A DNA stretch of 29,384 nt from Nephromyces sp. MM_2019 (GCA_015657535.1 JADHZB010000499.1:1-29384); one strand, 5' to 3'. Shown: positions 1-12,142, numbered from the stretch's first letter. Translations and numbers: made by a program. The notes: generated by a model not told the origin, from the letters alone.

Positions 1-3000
1 TATATATATATATATATATACGTATATATAGTGAACTATATACACACTCTTGGAAGATATATATAATCTTCAGGTATATTTTCACATAATTTTTATATAT
101 GTAACCGATTGCATAAATACTTGTAATTTGATAATTTTTTAATTTCCAATATTTGAACATGGCATCCATATACCCCACTCCCTCACTTTATATAATATTA
201 ACTTACTCATCAATTGGAAAATTTTCTGAATTTTGTATTTTCTTCACTTAAACATAAGATTGTTTTTTCATTTTTTTGGACCATTATAAAATTGTATGGG
301 CCATCTATTTCTTGAACCAAGTATATATATATATACTTGTATTTTCTGGTAATTTATATATTTACTCACACAACTATTGATACACAAACTCATGGTAATT
401 TATATTAATCTATATAGTATATATAATAGGACTTATTTAATGTCATTGAAATATATACAAGAGAGCTTTTACCTGTGACTACATTTTCCAAGCACCAAGT
501 GTTAAAAGCATGTCAATGTCCTTTTATATATAGTTATATTTATATTTTTTATAGGGAGGTTATATATATATATATATATAGTTTTTACATAAAATTAGAA
601 CAACTACTTAGTTTTTTTCAAATGTTAATTTATTACAATGCATATATATATTTATATATAAAAACCATTTTCAATCGTATTTTCCCTTCAATGATAAATA
701 TATATATATATATATCATAACCAAAGGATATTGCAATGGCCTTTTCCTTAATATATATATATATATCTTATATATAATACTCTCTGGGTTTCATATTTCA
801 CTTTTTAAAAACCAAAATTTGTGCTGCATTCATTATACTCTGATTTTCCTGTAATTTCTAAAAAATGATCAAAAACATCTCACATTTCCACATGAAAACA
901 AAAAAAAATAAAATTTAATCATACTGATACCAAGTAGCATGTGGTTTATATACATATATATAAATGAATGACAATGATTTCAATAATTTTTAGTTAAATC
1001 TATTATAAGCTAACGTATATATATATATATATATACTGTTTTTTTACCTATTATTAAACCTTGCTCAATTATTTTTGTGTGAATTTATGCATAGCCATTT
1101 TAAGGAGTTGCTATTTCAAAGGTTCTGTATATATTTTAACAACCAAAGGAATAGTAATTTTTGATAAGAATTTGACATTTATTGCAAATAATGTATAAAT
1201 ATATATACATAAAGGCATACACACAATACATACATCCTATATGGTTCCTCAAAACAAATGTCAACCTCAATTCTAGATATATATATAATAAAAATTAAGG
1301 AAAACACATTTTTTATCGTTTTATCTGCTGATTTACTTACAAAATACAGACTAAAGAAAATCTCAGGTATACATGCACTTGCACAAGTTTGTAAATTAAA
1401 GTTAAAATATATTGTTTTTTATTGGTTAACCCTAATTATCAAGTAATACACAATGTGATATGATAAATCGTTTGATTTTACACACATTATGGAAATCGTA
1501 TATTAGTTACTAACACATGTTCATAAAATAACATTCATATCTGATATAATTATTATTTTTATGCTTTAATACTTTACTTTTAGGCAGTTATTTATTATGT
1601 AATATATATTTGAAAATTATCATAGATTATAGGTGTCTAAGGTTAAACTATAAAACAATTTAATATAATATTATTTTTAACAATAAAAACGAAAAAATTT
1701 CTACTTATATATATATACATAAATATGCATACGTATTGATTTATATTTATTGTTTGTGTTCTGATTTCTATATGTGCGCTTGTTGATATTTTATATGTAT
1801 GTATTGACTTGGGTGTTTATGGTTGCTGATTTTTACAAACGTTTGTGACTGTTACACATATGTGTACATTGTATATATGCGATTATTGTATACAAGTGAG
1901 CATTTCATAGCTTTGACGTAACTTTTGTATACTTAAAAATATGTGTATATACGTTTAAAGTGTGTGGCTTGTAAATGTCCAGTGTATATACAGTATTTAT
2001 ATACATATTTATAGCCTATATGAGACTAGTATATATGTATATGTTTATGTGTTGAGCGTGTCTAGATATGTTGTGTGTCAAAATTTCGCTAAATCACTGT
2101 ATATATATATATAGCACTAAAAACAAACCAAGATGATGAATCAAGTTCAAAAAACATGTAAAATTTGAACACCAATAAATTTATATAATTAACTCCGTGG
2201 ATAATAAATGTATAAAAATAAATACATAACTTATATATGTAGTAAGTTTGTTGTACTTAATGTATTTAACATATATATAATTAACACAGGATAGCAAGTG
2301 AAACTCCGTATATTTAAGTGTAATGTTTAAAATCAACAACTTTATTAAGCTTACACAACTAATAAATACATAAATTATGTTTGTGTACTTACTATTGTTT
2401 TGAAAAAAGAGGATATATTTCAATTATATTTTAATCCCTGGTACTTGTACAAATAAAATATGTAGTTATTACAAACACAACATTATGAGACATATCAACA
2501 TGTATGTAACACATATAACACTCATTTATGAAAGCTTGATTAGCATATCATGAATTTTAAATGCACATCCTTAAAAAAAAGCTATCTCACTCCCTTACTA
2601 AAAATATACCTGCATACCTGTATATATACATACAAAGGCAGTTTTAAACATGTTTAGATCACACACACTTTTATCACTCTTTTACACTACATTTTCTTCA
2701 CACTTCCTATCAAATCGGATTACCAATTCTGGTTAGTTAAATGACCCCAACATTTACACACACTCAACAAGTTATTAACTCAAAATGTGTGTGTATGTAT
2801 GTCTGCATATACAATATGCTCATTTGCTACAATAAACATATGTAACTAAATATACTTATACATACTTATGTGATTGTGTGTGTTTATATATGTGTGTTTA
2901 TGTGTGTGTGTTTATGCCATAGACATGATGGCACGTGATTTTGTGTGCCATAAACATAATAGTGATTACGTGTGTTATGCACCTTAAGCTGCCATAAACT

Positions 3001-3085
3001 TATTAGTATCTCTGTCTATATATGTGTGTGTATCTTAGCCTTCCATAAACACAAACTATTTAAAACTTGCCCTCATATTCTTAAC
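1..3085. other. AT-rich intergenic region with TA/TG microsatellites
   Basis: No coding exon could be supported on either strand. The stretch is very AT-rich and carries repeated (TA)n tracts (for example 1-20, 561-580, 1015-1035, 2099-2112), then TG-rich DNA from about 1750 to 3040. Open frames of 60-100 codons here encode low-complexity I/Y/K/F strings expected from AT-rich DNA and show no domain. The last few hundred bases should contain the promoter and 5' leader of the rhodanese gene that follows. Confidence 0.6.
2915..3050 (+). promoter_or_regulatory. Four spaced copies of a CCATAAAC-like motif upstream of the rhodanese gene
   Basis: TGCCATAGAC (2915-2924), TGCCATAAAC (2946-2955), TGCCATAAAC (2990-2999) and TTCCATAAAC (3041-3050) lie in the same orientation within 136 bases. 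The last copy ends 36 bases before the ATG at 3086. Non-random recurrence just upstream of a start codon suggests a binding site or a decayed short repeat. No factor is known to me for it. A CACGTG hexamer lies between copies 1 and 2 (2932-2937). Confidence 0.3.
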
Positions 3086-4472
3086 ATGGGAAGCACATTT
3101 TCCAGTGATGCATATATACAAAGAGTTGATAAATCATTTGTTAAACAACTTATAAATGCTGATATGAAATTTAATCAGCAAAATTACGTTTTGGTCGATG
3201 TAAGGAATGCCAATGAAGTTCAAGTTAGTCATCATATAGACACATTATATATTTATACAAGATTTGGGTGATTATATCAATAAAACTGTATTCACACATT
3301 TTAATTCGAGACTAAAGTTCTTTGCTTTGATTTCTATCCTATAGTATATATATATATATCTTATCTACAATATATACCAATTCCAATCTTTTACTCTTCA
3401 GCCCAATTTTATTACATTTGGGTGTACTCTTATGATATACATTACACACATGATGGAACATAGAATTATATTCATATTTCTTGATATACAAGAATTTTGT
3501 ATACACATGTTTTCACACAATTTGATATACATATTTTGCTATAAGCACTCTTGATATATATATTTTTACTTACATTGTTTTACATATTTTGTATATACAC
3601 ACTTTTCATATCCACAATTTTTATATAGGCATTCTTTGATAACACTATTTTATATATGTATATACAAATGTAGTCAGGTATGATTGAAAAGGCCCATCAT
3701 GTGGCCCTTTCTGAATTCGAAGAGGCATTGAATGAAAACGAACAAATATTTAAATCAAAGTATGTAATTTGGATAAATTAATTTCAAAATTTTCAATTTA
3801 CATAGCATTTAGGAAATAGGAATACTGCTATATGAATATTCTTTATGCCTCACTATGCACAATTATTGAACAATCTCCTTGTTTTAAAACCTTAACCCAA
3901 TAATCACACACATAATTGTTTAAACTAACACTTTCAATCTACACATTTTTAACTTAAATTTTTATAGATACGGTTTTGATAAACCTACCAAAGATCATGT
4001 ACTTGTGTGCTATTGTCACTCAGGTAAATATTTATTTATATCTCTAACAGATTAAAATCTTAAATTTGCACATTTTAGAAATGCGCACATTCACCCCCAA
4101 CTATAATAAGATACACACACACATCTATATAAATGTTATCTTGACACGTGTGTATAATTTATTTTCAACGTAACCCATGTATAATTAAAAATAGAATTAC
4201 AATTATATAATATATATATACATATACAAACATAAACATAAAACACACAAATGAAGCACATCTAAACTACACATATAACAAACACAATACACATATCCTC
4301 AAAACACACACACATACAGAACACATAAATAAAATGCATACACATCTAATATATATATTTAATTATATTTATAGGGAGGAGATCACAAAATGCGTGTGAA
4401 ATTGCAAATAACTATGGCTACTCAACAATGAATTATGTTGGCTCATATATGGATTGGATGAAACCTGAGTAA
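3086..4472 (+). CDS. Single-domain rhodanese-like sulfurtransferase (TSTD1/GlpE type), 4 exons
   Basis: Exons are 3086-3223, 3674-3759, 3968-4023 and 4375-4472 (378 nt, 125 aa). All introns are GT-AG (gttagt/tag, gtatgt/tag, gtaaat/tag) and the phases agree. The product is a lone rhodanese domain of about the length of human TSTD1, a thiosulfate sulfurtransferase that moves sulfane sulfur to a thiol acceptor. Visible landmarks are LVDVRNANE (residues 36-44, the strand and DxR motif before the active site), the helix SEFEEAL, the active loop CHSGRR at 91-96 (family pattern CxxGxR, so Cys91 is the predicted catalytic residue), then YGYSTMNYVGSYMDWMKP, which closely resembles the TSTD1 C-terminus. 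The start at 3086 gives MGSTFS, fitting an N-myristoylation signal (Gly2, Ser6). A frame upstream of this ATG exists but is low complexity. Function is inferred from the family. Exon 1 reads through into a stop at 3269-3271 if it is not spliced. Confidence 0.88.
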
Positions 4473-6169
4473 TTGATTTTAAAAAATAATATGATTGTGT
4501 GTGTTATGTTTTTAAATACTAAGCAAACATCAATTGGAACTATGTGATTTCAATGATATTCCTAACAATATGTATATAACTAATAAAAACTGAATAACCA
4601 TGTACTTAATCAATACATAAACATTAAAAAAGTTTATATATTTCAGTACAATCTTTTAACTATAAAATAGCATCTCTGAATTAAATTAAACAAAGACATC
4701 ATTTTAACAATTACATTTAAAAGATTTGAATAATTTGATATATAGCTGTCTATGTGTGTGTGTGTATGTGTTTGTGCCTATTTGGTTACTTTGATTATAG
4801 CTGTGTGTCTGTGTGTGAAAAATTAATATGAATAATTTTCACACACGCGCGTGATGCTTTTTTAGCCTATACTTATATTTCAACTCATTAAACCGATAGT
4901 GAGTAAACAATCTTTCCAACTTAAAAAATATTTTACTCAACATCTCATACATACATAAACAACAATGAGTCACATATTACAACCCTGTAGCTAAGGCTTT
5001 TATAAGCATTAGGATCAAAGCTTATACATTATATGCTGGAAACACATTGTCACATTGATGACACACACACACACACTGTACACATCACATGCACTCTATT
5101 ACACATATTGTATACCGTCTTATTTACCAAAGAATATAATACCTTTAAGACATATACAGATATTTAACACAAGGCTTTGATTAAAATCAGGCTAATCTAA
5201 CTATCAACTTATAGGGATGCGTAACTAGCAACATAACATTTTGGTAGGTAAACTTAGAGAAGTTAGTGGGGAGTGTGAATACTAATTTTTACGCTTAGAA
5301 CAAATGCACTTAGTGAAGTACTAAATGTAAATAAAACTATTGCTAGTTTCCTCTATAGGGTTTATTATATTTAAACTATATCTCAAACTTTGGGGTTGAT
5401 TTGGGGGGTAAATGGATGGTTTTTGCTTTTTTGAGCTCAAATTTAAAATATTCAGAATTTGTTAAAACTTAATTAGAGTTGTGTTTATTTTCTGTGTAGC
5501 TAAAGGATTTCTTAAAAGTGCATGTACTCTTCACTTATCTGCTTTCATAGTAGGTGTGTGGTACTGTCAGACACACATTGAGACAATTTGAAGTTTACCA
5601 CTCAATATTCATTACAGACTCAAACTCAAACTCTACACGTTGCTCAAAACATATGCTACATCGACCCGAAAACTACTCTTAGCACAAACACACACTAGCA
5701 GAGCACATTTACACAAACACTCATAGTACACACACGTACTCGTAGCTCCACACACACTTGCACACTCACACACACACTCATAACATACAAACATGCTATA
5801 GTCACAGCACATCCACACACATTAAATTATTTATTCATCACAGATGAACACACGTACTAGGTCAATTACACCGACATGTAGACACTTTTACACACTACCC
5901 AATATGTACAATCGCACATTACACTCTTCTAACTCATAAATCTAGCTAGCTGTGTATAATTTTCTTCAATTTCTGCAACTGAAATTGTTGTAAGTAAACT
6001 CTCCTCTATCTTAACTTTTCTTAACTTTCCCTTCTCTAAATGAATAAGATTACTCCCTCTGCTGAGCATTAACTACACAAAGAGGAGAGATATCCACTTC
6101 CCTTAATCAACTAATTACTTTGGGAAGAGTTGTAAGTATATCTTCCTCCTCAATGTCCCCCCTACAAAC
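4473..6169. other. Intergenic region with CA-rich and pyrimidine-rich patches
   Basis: No supported exon. A CA-rich patch occupies about 5570-5830 (repeated ACACACACTC-type strings, the source of a cysteine-rich shadow frame on the minus strand). From about 5990 to 6160 the plus strand becomes pyrimidine-rich (CTCCTCTATC, TTTCCCTTCTC, CTTCCTCCTC), which may be the 5' leader of the START gene that begins at 6170. An additional small 5' exon of that gene in this stretch cannot be excluded. Confidence 0.5.
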
Positions 6170-8885
6170 ATGCGATCCCCTTGGGTAAGCGACAGACGGG
6201 CTACAAACCCTCATAGAATCATTTCCCTAAACTTCTGCTTGTTGCTTATATATTACCCACTTCCAATCCAATCTATTCATCAACCGACACCAAAGGTAGG
6301 CCGCTGGCCAAATATTAACTCATACGTGTATGTATATAGGTTCATGAACAGTGTAGATAGTATCAAAAAAGTAAATTTGTCCAAAATTAATTGCTGCACA
6401 TCCCGTAGGACAAATAATCATCATGCCGAATTTAGCTTAAAATGTGTGTGTCAATAGGGAGCTTTGTCTGTATGGATAGAAATCTGTGTGTGAAACTTAA
6501 AGTGTATGCCTCTAAGAATGTGTATGTATCATATGCCTTATGTGTATGTCTAGGACGTTTTAAGGTTGAGTGTGTGTACCTAGAATTTTTGCGTTTATAT
6601 ATGCACAACATTCAACAAATGAGTGCTCTTAACATTTTGAGTGGGTGGGTGTAAGTGTTTGCGTAATTGTGCTAGCTTTTAAATTCTATCTGAAGAACAA
6701 ACTTAGGCATAATGTCGATACCAATTATTCATTTCATAACAATTTATAGCAAATTGATTTTCACTGATTTTTCAGGTTGAAGTAAATCAAATAAAAAATG
6801 AAAATTTGAGTAGGCCAGCACTTTTATCTAACCAGCGACTTAATATAGAATTTGAATTTTGTGAATCTATAAGAGCTAACAAAATAAAATTGACTGACTG
6901 GGAGATCATACACACCTCTGATGAATTTTCACTTTGGAGGAGACGTATCGAAGGTTTATCTTGATCATTTTTCATACCTATTTGGATACACAAAACTTTA
7001 ACTTACGTTCTATTTTTGATTCTGTTGAATTGATAATGTCAAGACAATATATCCAGTGATACATCTAACAACAACCTCTTGCCTCATAAATATGATTTTT
7101 ATTTTAAAATAAATTTGGGAAACTTCATGTATATATTTTAAACTTATAATCATTTTTACTCTGAAATCTATTAATCTCACCTTTTATATTCTATATCTTA
7201 CTCTCAGGTAAGACTTCATACGAATACATTGCAAAAGGAAGCTTTGAAGATGTTTCGGTAAGCGTGTATAACTTCACTATGAACGACATATCATTCCGGC
7301 AGAGATGGGACCAAAACATAGCTGAAGTGAGGGCAATTGACTCTTACATCATATCAGATCAAAATGAAAGCCTAACTTTCCCACCCACGACACCTTTTAC
7401 CCCAAACAAATCTGAGATTTCTATGCACCCCAGAAACAATTCAAACACTCTTAACACAATTACAGTAGACCCTCTGGATATTAAGAATAGAAGTTTTGTT
7501 AAACATAATAGAGTAAACACGAACTCATTGACCTCTGTCATTGATTTGAAAGACCATAAATCATTTTTTTCTATAAGAAATATACCATCCTTATATCAGG
7601 ATATCTACCAACTCTTGCAACCTTCTACAACATACAAACCCATTCATAAACACAATCAATTGAACACTGATGTCCAGGGGCAAGTCAATAAGCCACCAAA
7701 TGACTCATCTACAAAACTTAGGCCTCCAAATAAATGGAGAATTGAAGAAATAATTTACTGGGCATTCAAGTTACCCTGGCCCCTACAAGGCAGAGATTTT
7801 GTATATATACGCAGGATAGAATTCTTCCCTGGTGAAAACGCGATTTTAAGCGTACAGGAGGCCATGTCTCATCCAGAATGCCCTGAATACAAAAAGTACC
7901 TAAGAATTGAAGAGTATAAGTCCACTCTTTCATTATATCCAACCAACCCAAGTAAAAATATCCATGAAGATGGGTTGGAGTACATCCTCTACCATTACGA
8001 CGATTCTCGGTTAGTATATTTAAGCCTTTCCCTTTATTATTACATCTCACCCAAAATCTACTGCTATCAAAAACAAAATACACTAACTCATTATTACCTT
8101 AAATAGAGTACCATTGCCTGATTGGGTTACAACCTATGTGACAGCGACAATAATTCCCAACACCATGAAAGCCTTGTATGAAGCCACAAAGAAGTTTGGC
8201 CCTGAAATTAAAGAGTTAATAGAAACCAATTTAAGAAATAACACAGATGATGTGCAAGTCCAAGAACCTCAGCAGCCATCCGGTTCATCAAGCTTAACTG
8301 ATTTCCCAGATCCTAACACCTCCACATTCAAAAGAAAGCGATCTTATGATGTCATAAAAGAAAATCTGAAAAACAATAACCATATGTATCTTAGCTCTAA
8401 TCGGAATAAATTTTCAAAAAAGCATTCTCTCAAATCTTCACTGCTATCAAGAGGTTATTAACTGAAATTCTTTCATGTGATTAACTCTAGTGACTTGAGA
8501 TTAAACCTTTTTGGACTTCTCAACTCAAAAATACTTGCCAAATATTATTTATGGTTATTTTCTTACCAACCTATTTCTCCAAGTTAATAATTTTTTCTAT
8601 ATGTATGTTTACTCAAATTTAGATAATTTATTGTTACCAGGACCACTTATCAACCTACCAAAATCGTGCCATAATCTCGACACAATATGGTGTGGTTCAA
8701 CCCCCGAGCTTCAAATTTTAGATTCAAATAACACAAGATTCAATAATGATCCTGTTCCACAGAATCAGATCCCTAGCAATAATTACTTGTTCATGTTTGA
8801 CGAGAGTTGTCCTACACAAGGTCAACATTTTTACACCCCTTTTCGTTGGATGACTTACAAAGCAGTTAATAGAAAAAACCAATAA
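6170..8885 (+). CDS. START-domain lipid-transfer protein (PCTP/StAR-like) with N-terminal hydrophobic segment, 5 exons
   Basis: Proposed exons are 6170-6295, 6776-6953, 7208-8009, 8107-8453 and 8623-8885 (571 aa); all joins keep frame. Exons 2-4 are secure. They encode a START fold, which binds a lipid in a cavity and moves it between membranes: WEIIHTSDEFSLWRRR (residues 84-99), VYNFTMNDISFRQRWDQN (121-138), YWAFKLPWPLQGRDFVYIRR (285-304), then VPLPDWVT and a long C-terminal helix ending ALYEATKKFG. Between the second and third blocks lies an insertion of about 130 polar residues (147-277), rich in N, T, S and P, where typical START domains have a short loop. Exon 1 is less certain. It starts at ATG 6170 and carries a hydrophobic stretch (residues about 18-36) that could be a signal peptide or membrane anchor. 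Exon 5 is also provisional: without it the protein stops at 8459-8461 (486 aa). The tail after START is basic and low complexity (FKRKRSYD), a possible nuclear localisation signal. Confidence 0.82.
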
Positions 8886-9583
8886 ATTCTTGTTTTCTCA
8901 GACAATTAAATTGACTTTATTAAAAATTTTGTTTCAATGTGTATTAAATCTGATAGCCAAAAACACATAATTAACTGTTGAAAGTTACTAACTAACTACT
9001 TTAAATCCCATAATTTGCTTAAGATCACAGATTTTTACTAGAAATCATAACAGTTCTAGCTACAGCACTCTTGTTAAGATCAATTTTAATCTTATGCAAC
9101 AGATTTTTTATACTCTTAATTATAATATGAAAGCAGAACATAAATACAACTCAAATAAAGTAATATTCACATTGGAGAAATTAAATCCCACTAAGGAACT
9201 ACTGTAAATCCAACTGCTAAAATTAAGCTTATCCATTGTATGTTTCTAGTTAGCAAAGTATCAAAGTATTATAAATAGTCCTTTGCTATGCAAAGCAATC
9301 TAGCATGCTTAAAATAGTCAATTGTATTTACATCTAATATAATGATCCTAAAATTTTAGTTTTCAAGTTCTCACTTCAAATATATACATTCATGCATCGC
9401 CAGTTGTATCTCGCTTTGGAAAATTATTACTCTAAGTGATAAACAAGGCCATATCCGTTAGTGTAGCTACAGAGAATTAATTGAACTGAGCAAAGTTTTT
9501 AAAAGATTATATTAATAAAAAATAATAAAAATAATTGTGACTTTTAAGGCTGCCGGAATTTTCAAAACCAAAAGTATTAATGT
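8886..9583. other. Short intergenic spacer between convergent 3' ends
   Basis: This AT-rich spacer lies between the plus-strand START gene and the minus-strand INTS9-like gene, so it should hold both 3' UTRs and polyadenylation sites. AATAAA-like hexamers occur near both stops (AATAAA at 8881-8886 overlaps the START stop), but I cannot assign the true sites. No exon, repeat or RNA gene was recognised. Confidence 0.5.
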
Positions 9584-12142
9584 TCAATAAAATGAAAGAA
9601 GGCTTTTTATAGCGTCCGAAAGCTGTTTCCGCTGTTCTCTATAATTACATTCAATATCAGTTAGGCCATCTGTGATATGTACTTTAGCATGCAAGTCTGG
9701 TAGTACCCAGTGATCGGGATGTTTATCGGGGTAGCTTTGCTCGGGGTAAATAGCCCATCCTCGTTTTTGGCACATAGAAATAAATTCACTTATGTTTGGT
9801 TTGCTAAAAGGTAGATTTAAATTAGCCGGTTCTCTTGAGCTTCCTGGAATTTCAAGTGTCAAACCATCATTCGGATTAGAACGAAGATACATCGATTGAA
9901 ATAAGTTAGCATCTGGTAACAAAGTTTTGAAATTCATATAAAGCCTTGTTTAAGAAAAGCTTAAATAAGCACTAATAAGATGTAAAAAGTGGTTTTAAAG
10001 CAGTGTTTGGTCGTAAAATGAGATCATTAGTAAGAATATGTTGTCTAAGTTTAAAATGAAAAAAATGTAAGATTGTATTGCAGTAGTTATGGTATTTATA
10101 GTATCATAGCGTCATAAACATGTCAGAAAGAAATGAAAAACCCTAACACAAAATGTCTGAATGTATTAATCTAATTTAATCGATCTAGCTTTCATTCTGG
10201 TGACAATGTTCTTACATAAGGTAGAAGTAGGACCCGGGATATATTTCCCCCCTTCTAATTCATTAAGACTTTCTAGTTGAAGCTGAGCTGTCTGGGAATC
10301 CTTAACTAAGGTACGATATGCAAGGGGAACAGTTGAAGGAACCTTTTCAATGTTGGTTAGAGTTATAGTGATGCTGGGTAAGAGTGGGTAAAGAATTGAT
10401 TCATCTAGTATAAAGCTTGTGGATTGTGAGTCAGACGTGTATGTCCTTAGCTTAACGAAGTTTTGTATGTCTGATAGGTAATCTTGAGGGAGAAGCAAAC
10501 ATGAAGGCTTAACTTTTCGAATTATATCTAATATCTCTATTAGGCTAGGCTGTATAGTAAACCTCATCATTTCAAATTGTGATTTTTGTGGTTCAATGTG
10601 TTCCCTTTTTGATTCAAGTTTCATTTTTTTAATGTTAGGGTTAACAAGTGGTTCGTTAAATTGTTTTTTGATATATTGCTCTTCGATATGGGCCATATTA
10701 GGTATTAAATCGATGATTCTAGCATTGTCAATTCTTGATTTGTAAATTTGCACGAATGATGGATCTTCAATCATCAAAATTGTGTGATTTGCACTTTTAA
10801 TCCAATCTTGCATAAACCTTTGTTCTTGAATGTCAACTGGGTTAAGATAAGGCGTTACGTTTGTATCTAAAAGTGGAGATAAAAACAAGATACAAGGTTC
10901 ACGGAAGTGTGCTCCTAATTCATCTAGGGAATCACATAAGATTAAACTGTTTGTCTGGATCATCTGGCTGATGATAAAACCGCTTTCAGGTGATTTTGAC
11001 AAAGCCTTCTCTTTTCTAAGGGGACATAGCCACTCTGCAGATGAATCAAGGCTGTTGAAAAATGATTTGCAACCAGGTGAGGCACAAAAAATAGGTAAAT
11101 GTCTATCGATGGAGATTTTGGTAGAAAGGTGAGTGTAAAGTTCCTCAATAATCTCAAGAAACTGAATATAGCTCCAATCCAAAGGTATTAATATAGATCG
11201 TCCTTGTCCAGCATAGTCACATATACTTTCGATTATCTTTGAGAGCTCAAGAGCACCTTGTGTCAAGCCATGATCTAAGATTGGCTCTGGCTTTGAGGAG
11301 TCGTTCTTCTTTTGGAAATTCTCAAAATTTTTGTTAAAAACCATTGGGTCATAGAAACAAAGGTTATCTGCTGGCTTTAGGTAATCTTGATCTAATGTGA
11401 GAGGGTATCGCAATTCATCAACGCTATGTGGGCCTAGGAATATGCTCCGCTCACCAGAAGACATTTTTAAGGACCAATAACAGCCCCCTATACAATAACC
11501 ACTGCTATGTGGGCTTATAGAGATTGGTGAGCTTAGTGAATCAGGTTGATGTTGCAGATACTGAAATACCTCATTATAGGAAAGTGTTTGAATTTTCACA
11601 ACAAATGGGGTAGGGAATTGAAAACTATTTTGAGACGAGTCATTTTTCTTCGAGGGTATTAGCTGAGAAGCTGTAGGGTTGTCATCAAGCGGGAGTTTCT
11701 GTTGTTTCAGAGAGTCGATCGTTGGTAAGAAGAGTTCGTGGTAAATTAGGGGTTCGGGTAATAATGTGGGGGAATTAAGATCAGTGTATATTCGTATCGG
11801 TGGTTGTAAACCAAGCTTCTGTAGTGCTGATAGATAGGGCAAGGCGCCTTGAAGGACTGGTGAGGTTGTGAGAATTGTGGTGTTGCTCAAATCTAATGAG
11901 TGTGCAAGGTAAGGGAGTCCATATAATCCTTCAGGACTAGAAATGAGTATAATATGGATGTTACTAGGCAATTTCTCAAGGGGAGGTATAGCTGATTCGT
12001 CAGGTGTGGGATAAGATAGGGCCCAGTGGAATGGGCAATCAAAAAGTATATTTAGATGTTGTGTTTGTAAGATTAAAGAAGCATGGTTAGGAGAAAAAGA
12101 TTCATCACCCACCCATGGTATATGTTGGAATTTCCACATCAC
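9584..12142 (-). CDS. INTS9: Integrator complex subunit 9-like protein (inactive metallo-beta-lactamase/beta-CASP), 2 exons
   Basis: Exon 1 runs 12142-10216 and exon 2 runs 9912-9584, joined by a 303-nt intron (donor gtaaga at 10215, acceptor cag at 9915-9913). The product is 751 aa. INTS9 pairs with the nuclease INTS11 in the Integrator cleavage module for snRNA and promoter-proximal transcripts. Seen: an N-terminal MBL-like fold where the zinc motif HxHxDH is replaced (ILISSPEGLYGLPY at residues 65-78), so no catalysis is expected; SSGYCIGGCYWSL at 213-225 matching the INTS9 'SSGY..G' block; EWLC at 370-373 and MIQTN at 394-398 in the beta-CASP region; a KVKPSCLLLPQDYL strand; and a C-terminal domain on exon 2 ending in KVHITDGLTDIECNYREQRK and a final helix, matching the INTS9 CTD that binds INTS11. 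Without splicing the frame stops at 10166-10168 and loses this domain. CPSF100 is the main alternative, but the CTD and central blocks favour INTS9. The first of two adjacent Met codons is used as start. Confidence 0.82.

Noticed and set aside
1..3085. Telomere or subtelomere
   Set aside because: No G-rich telomeric repeat array was found; the (TA)n and (TG)n tracts are ordinary microsatellites also seen elsewhere in the window.
5633..5818. A cysteine-rich 61-aa peptide on the minus strand that could look like a secreted Cys-rich protein
   Set aside because: The cysteines come from TGTGTG repeat DNA; there is no signal peptide, no neighbouring exon and no regular Cys spacing beyond the repeat.
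6442..6654. A 70-codon plus-strand frame between START exons 1 and 2
   Set aside because: It lies within the proposed intron, is TG-repeat derived (C/V/Y-rich), and is not in phase with exon 2 through any visible splice site.
9584..9937. Independent 117-aa gene
   Set aside because: Its C-terminal half matches the INTS9 C-terminal domain and a phase-correct intron links it to the upstream exon, so it is treated as INTS9 exon 2.
10960..11157. A 65-codon minus-strand frame inside the INTS9-like exon
   Set aside because: It is an out-of-frame shadow of the long INTS9-like frame with no independent support.
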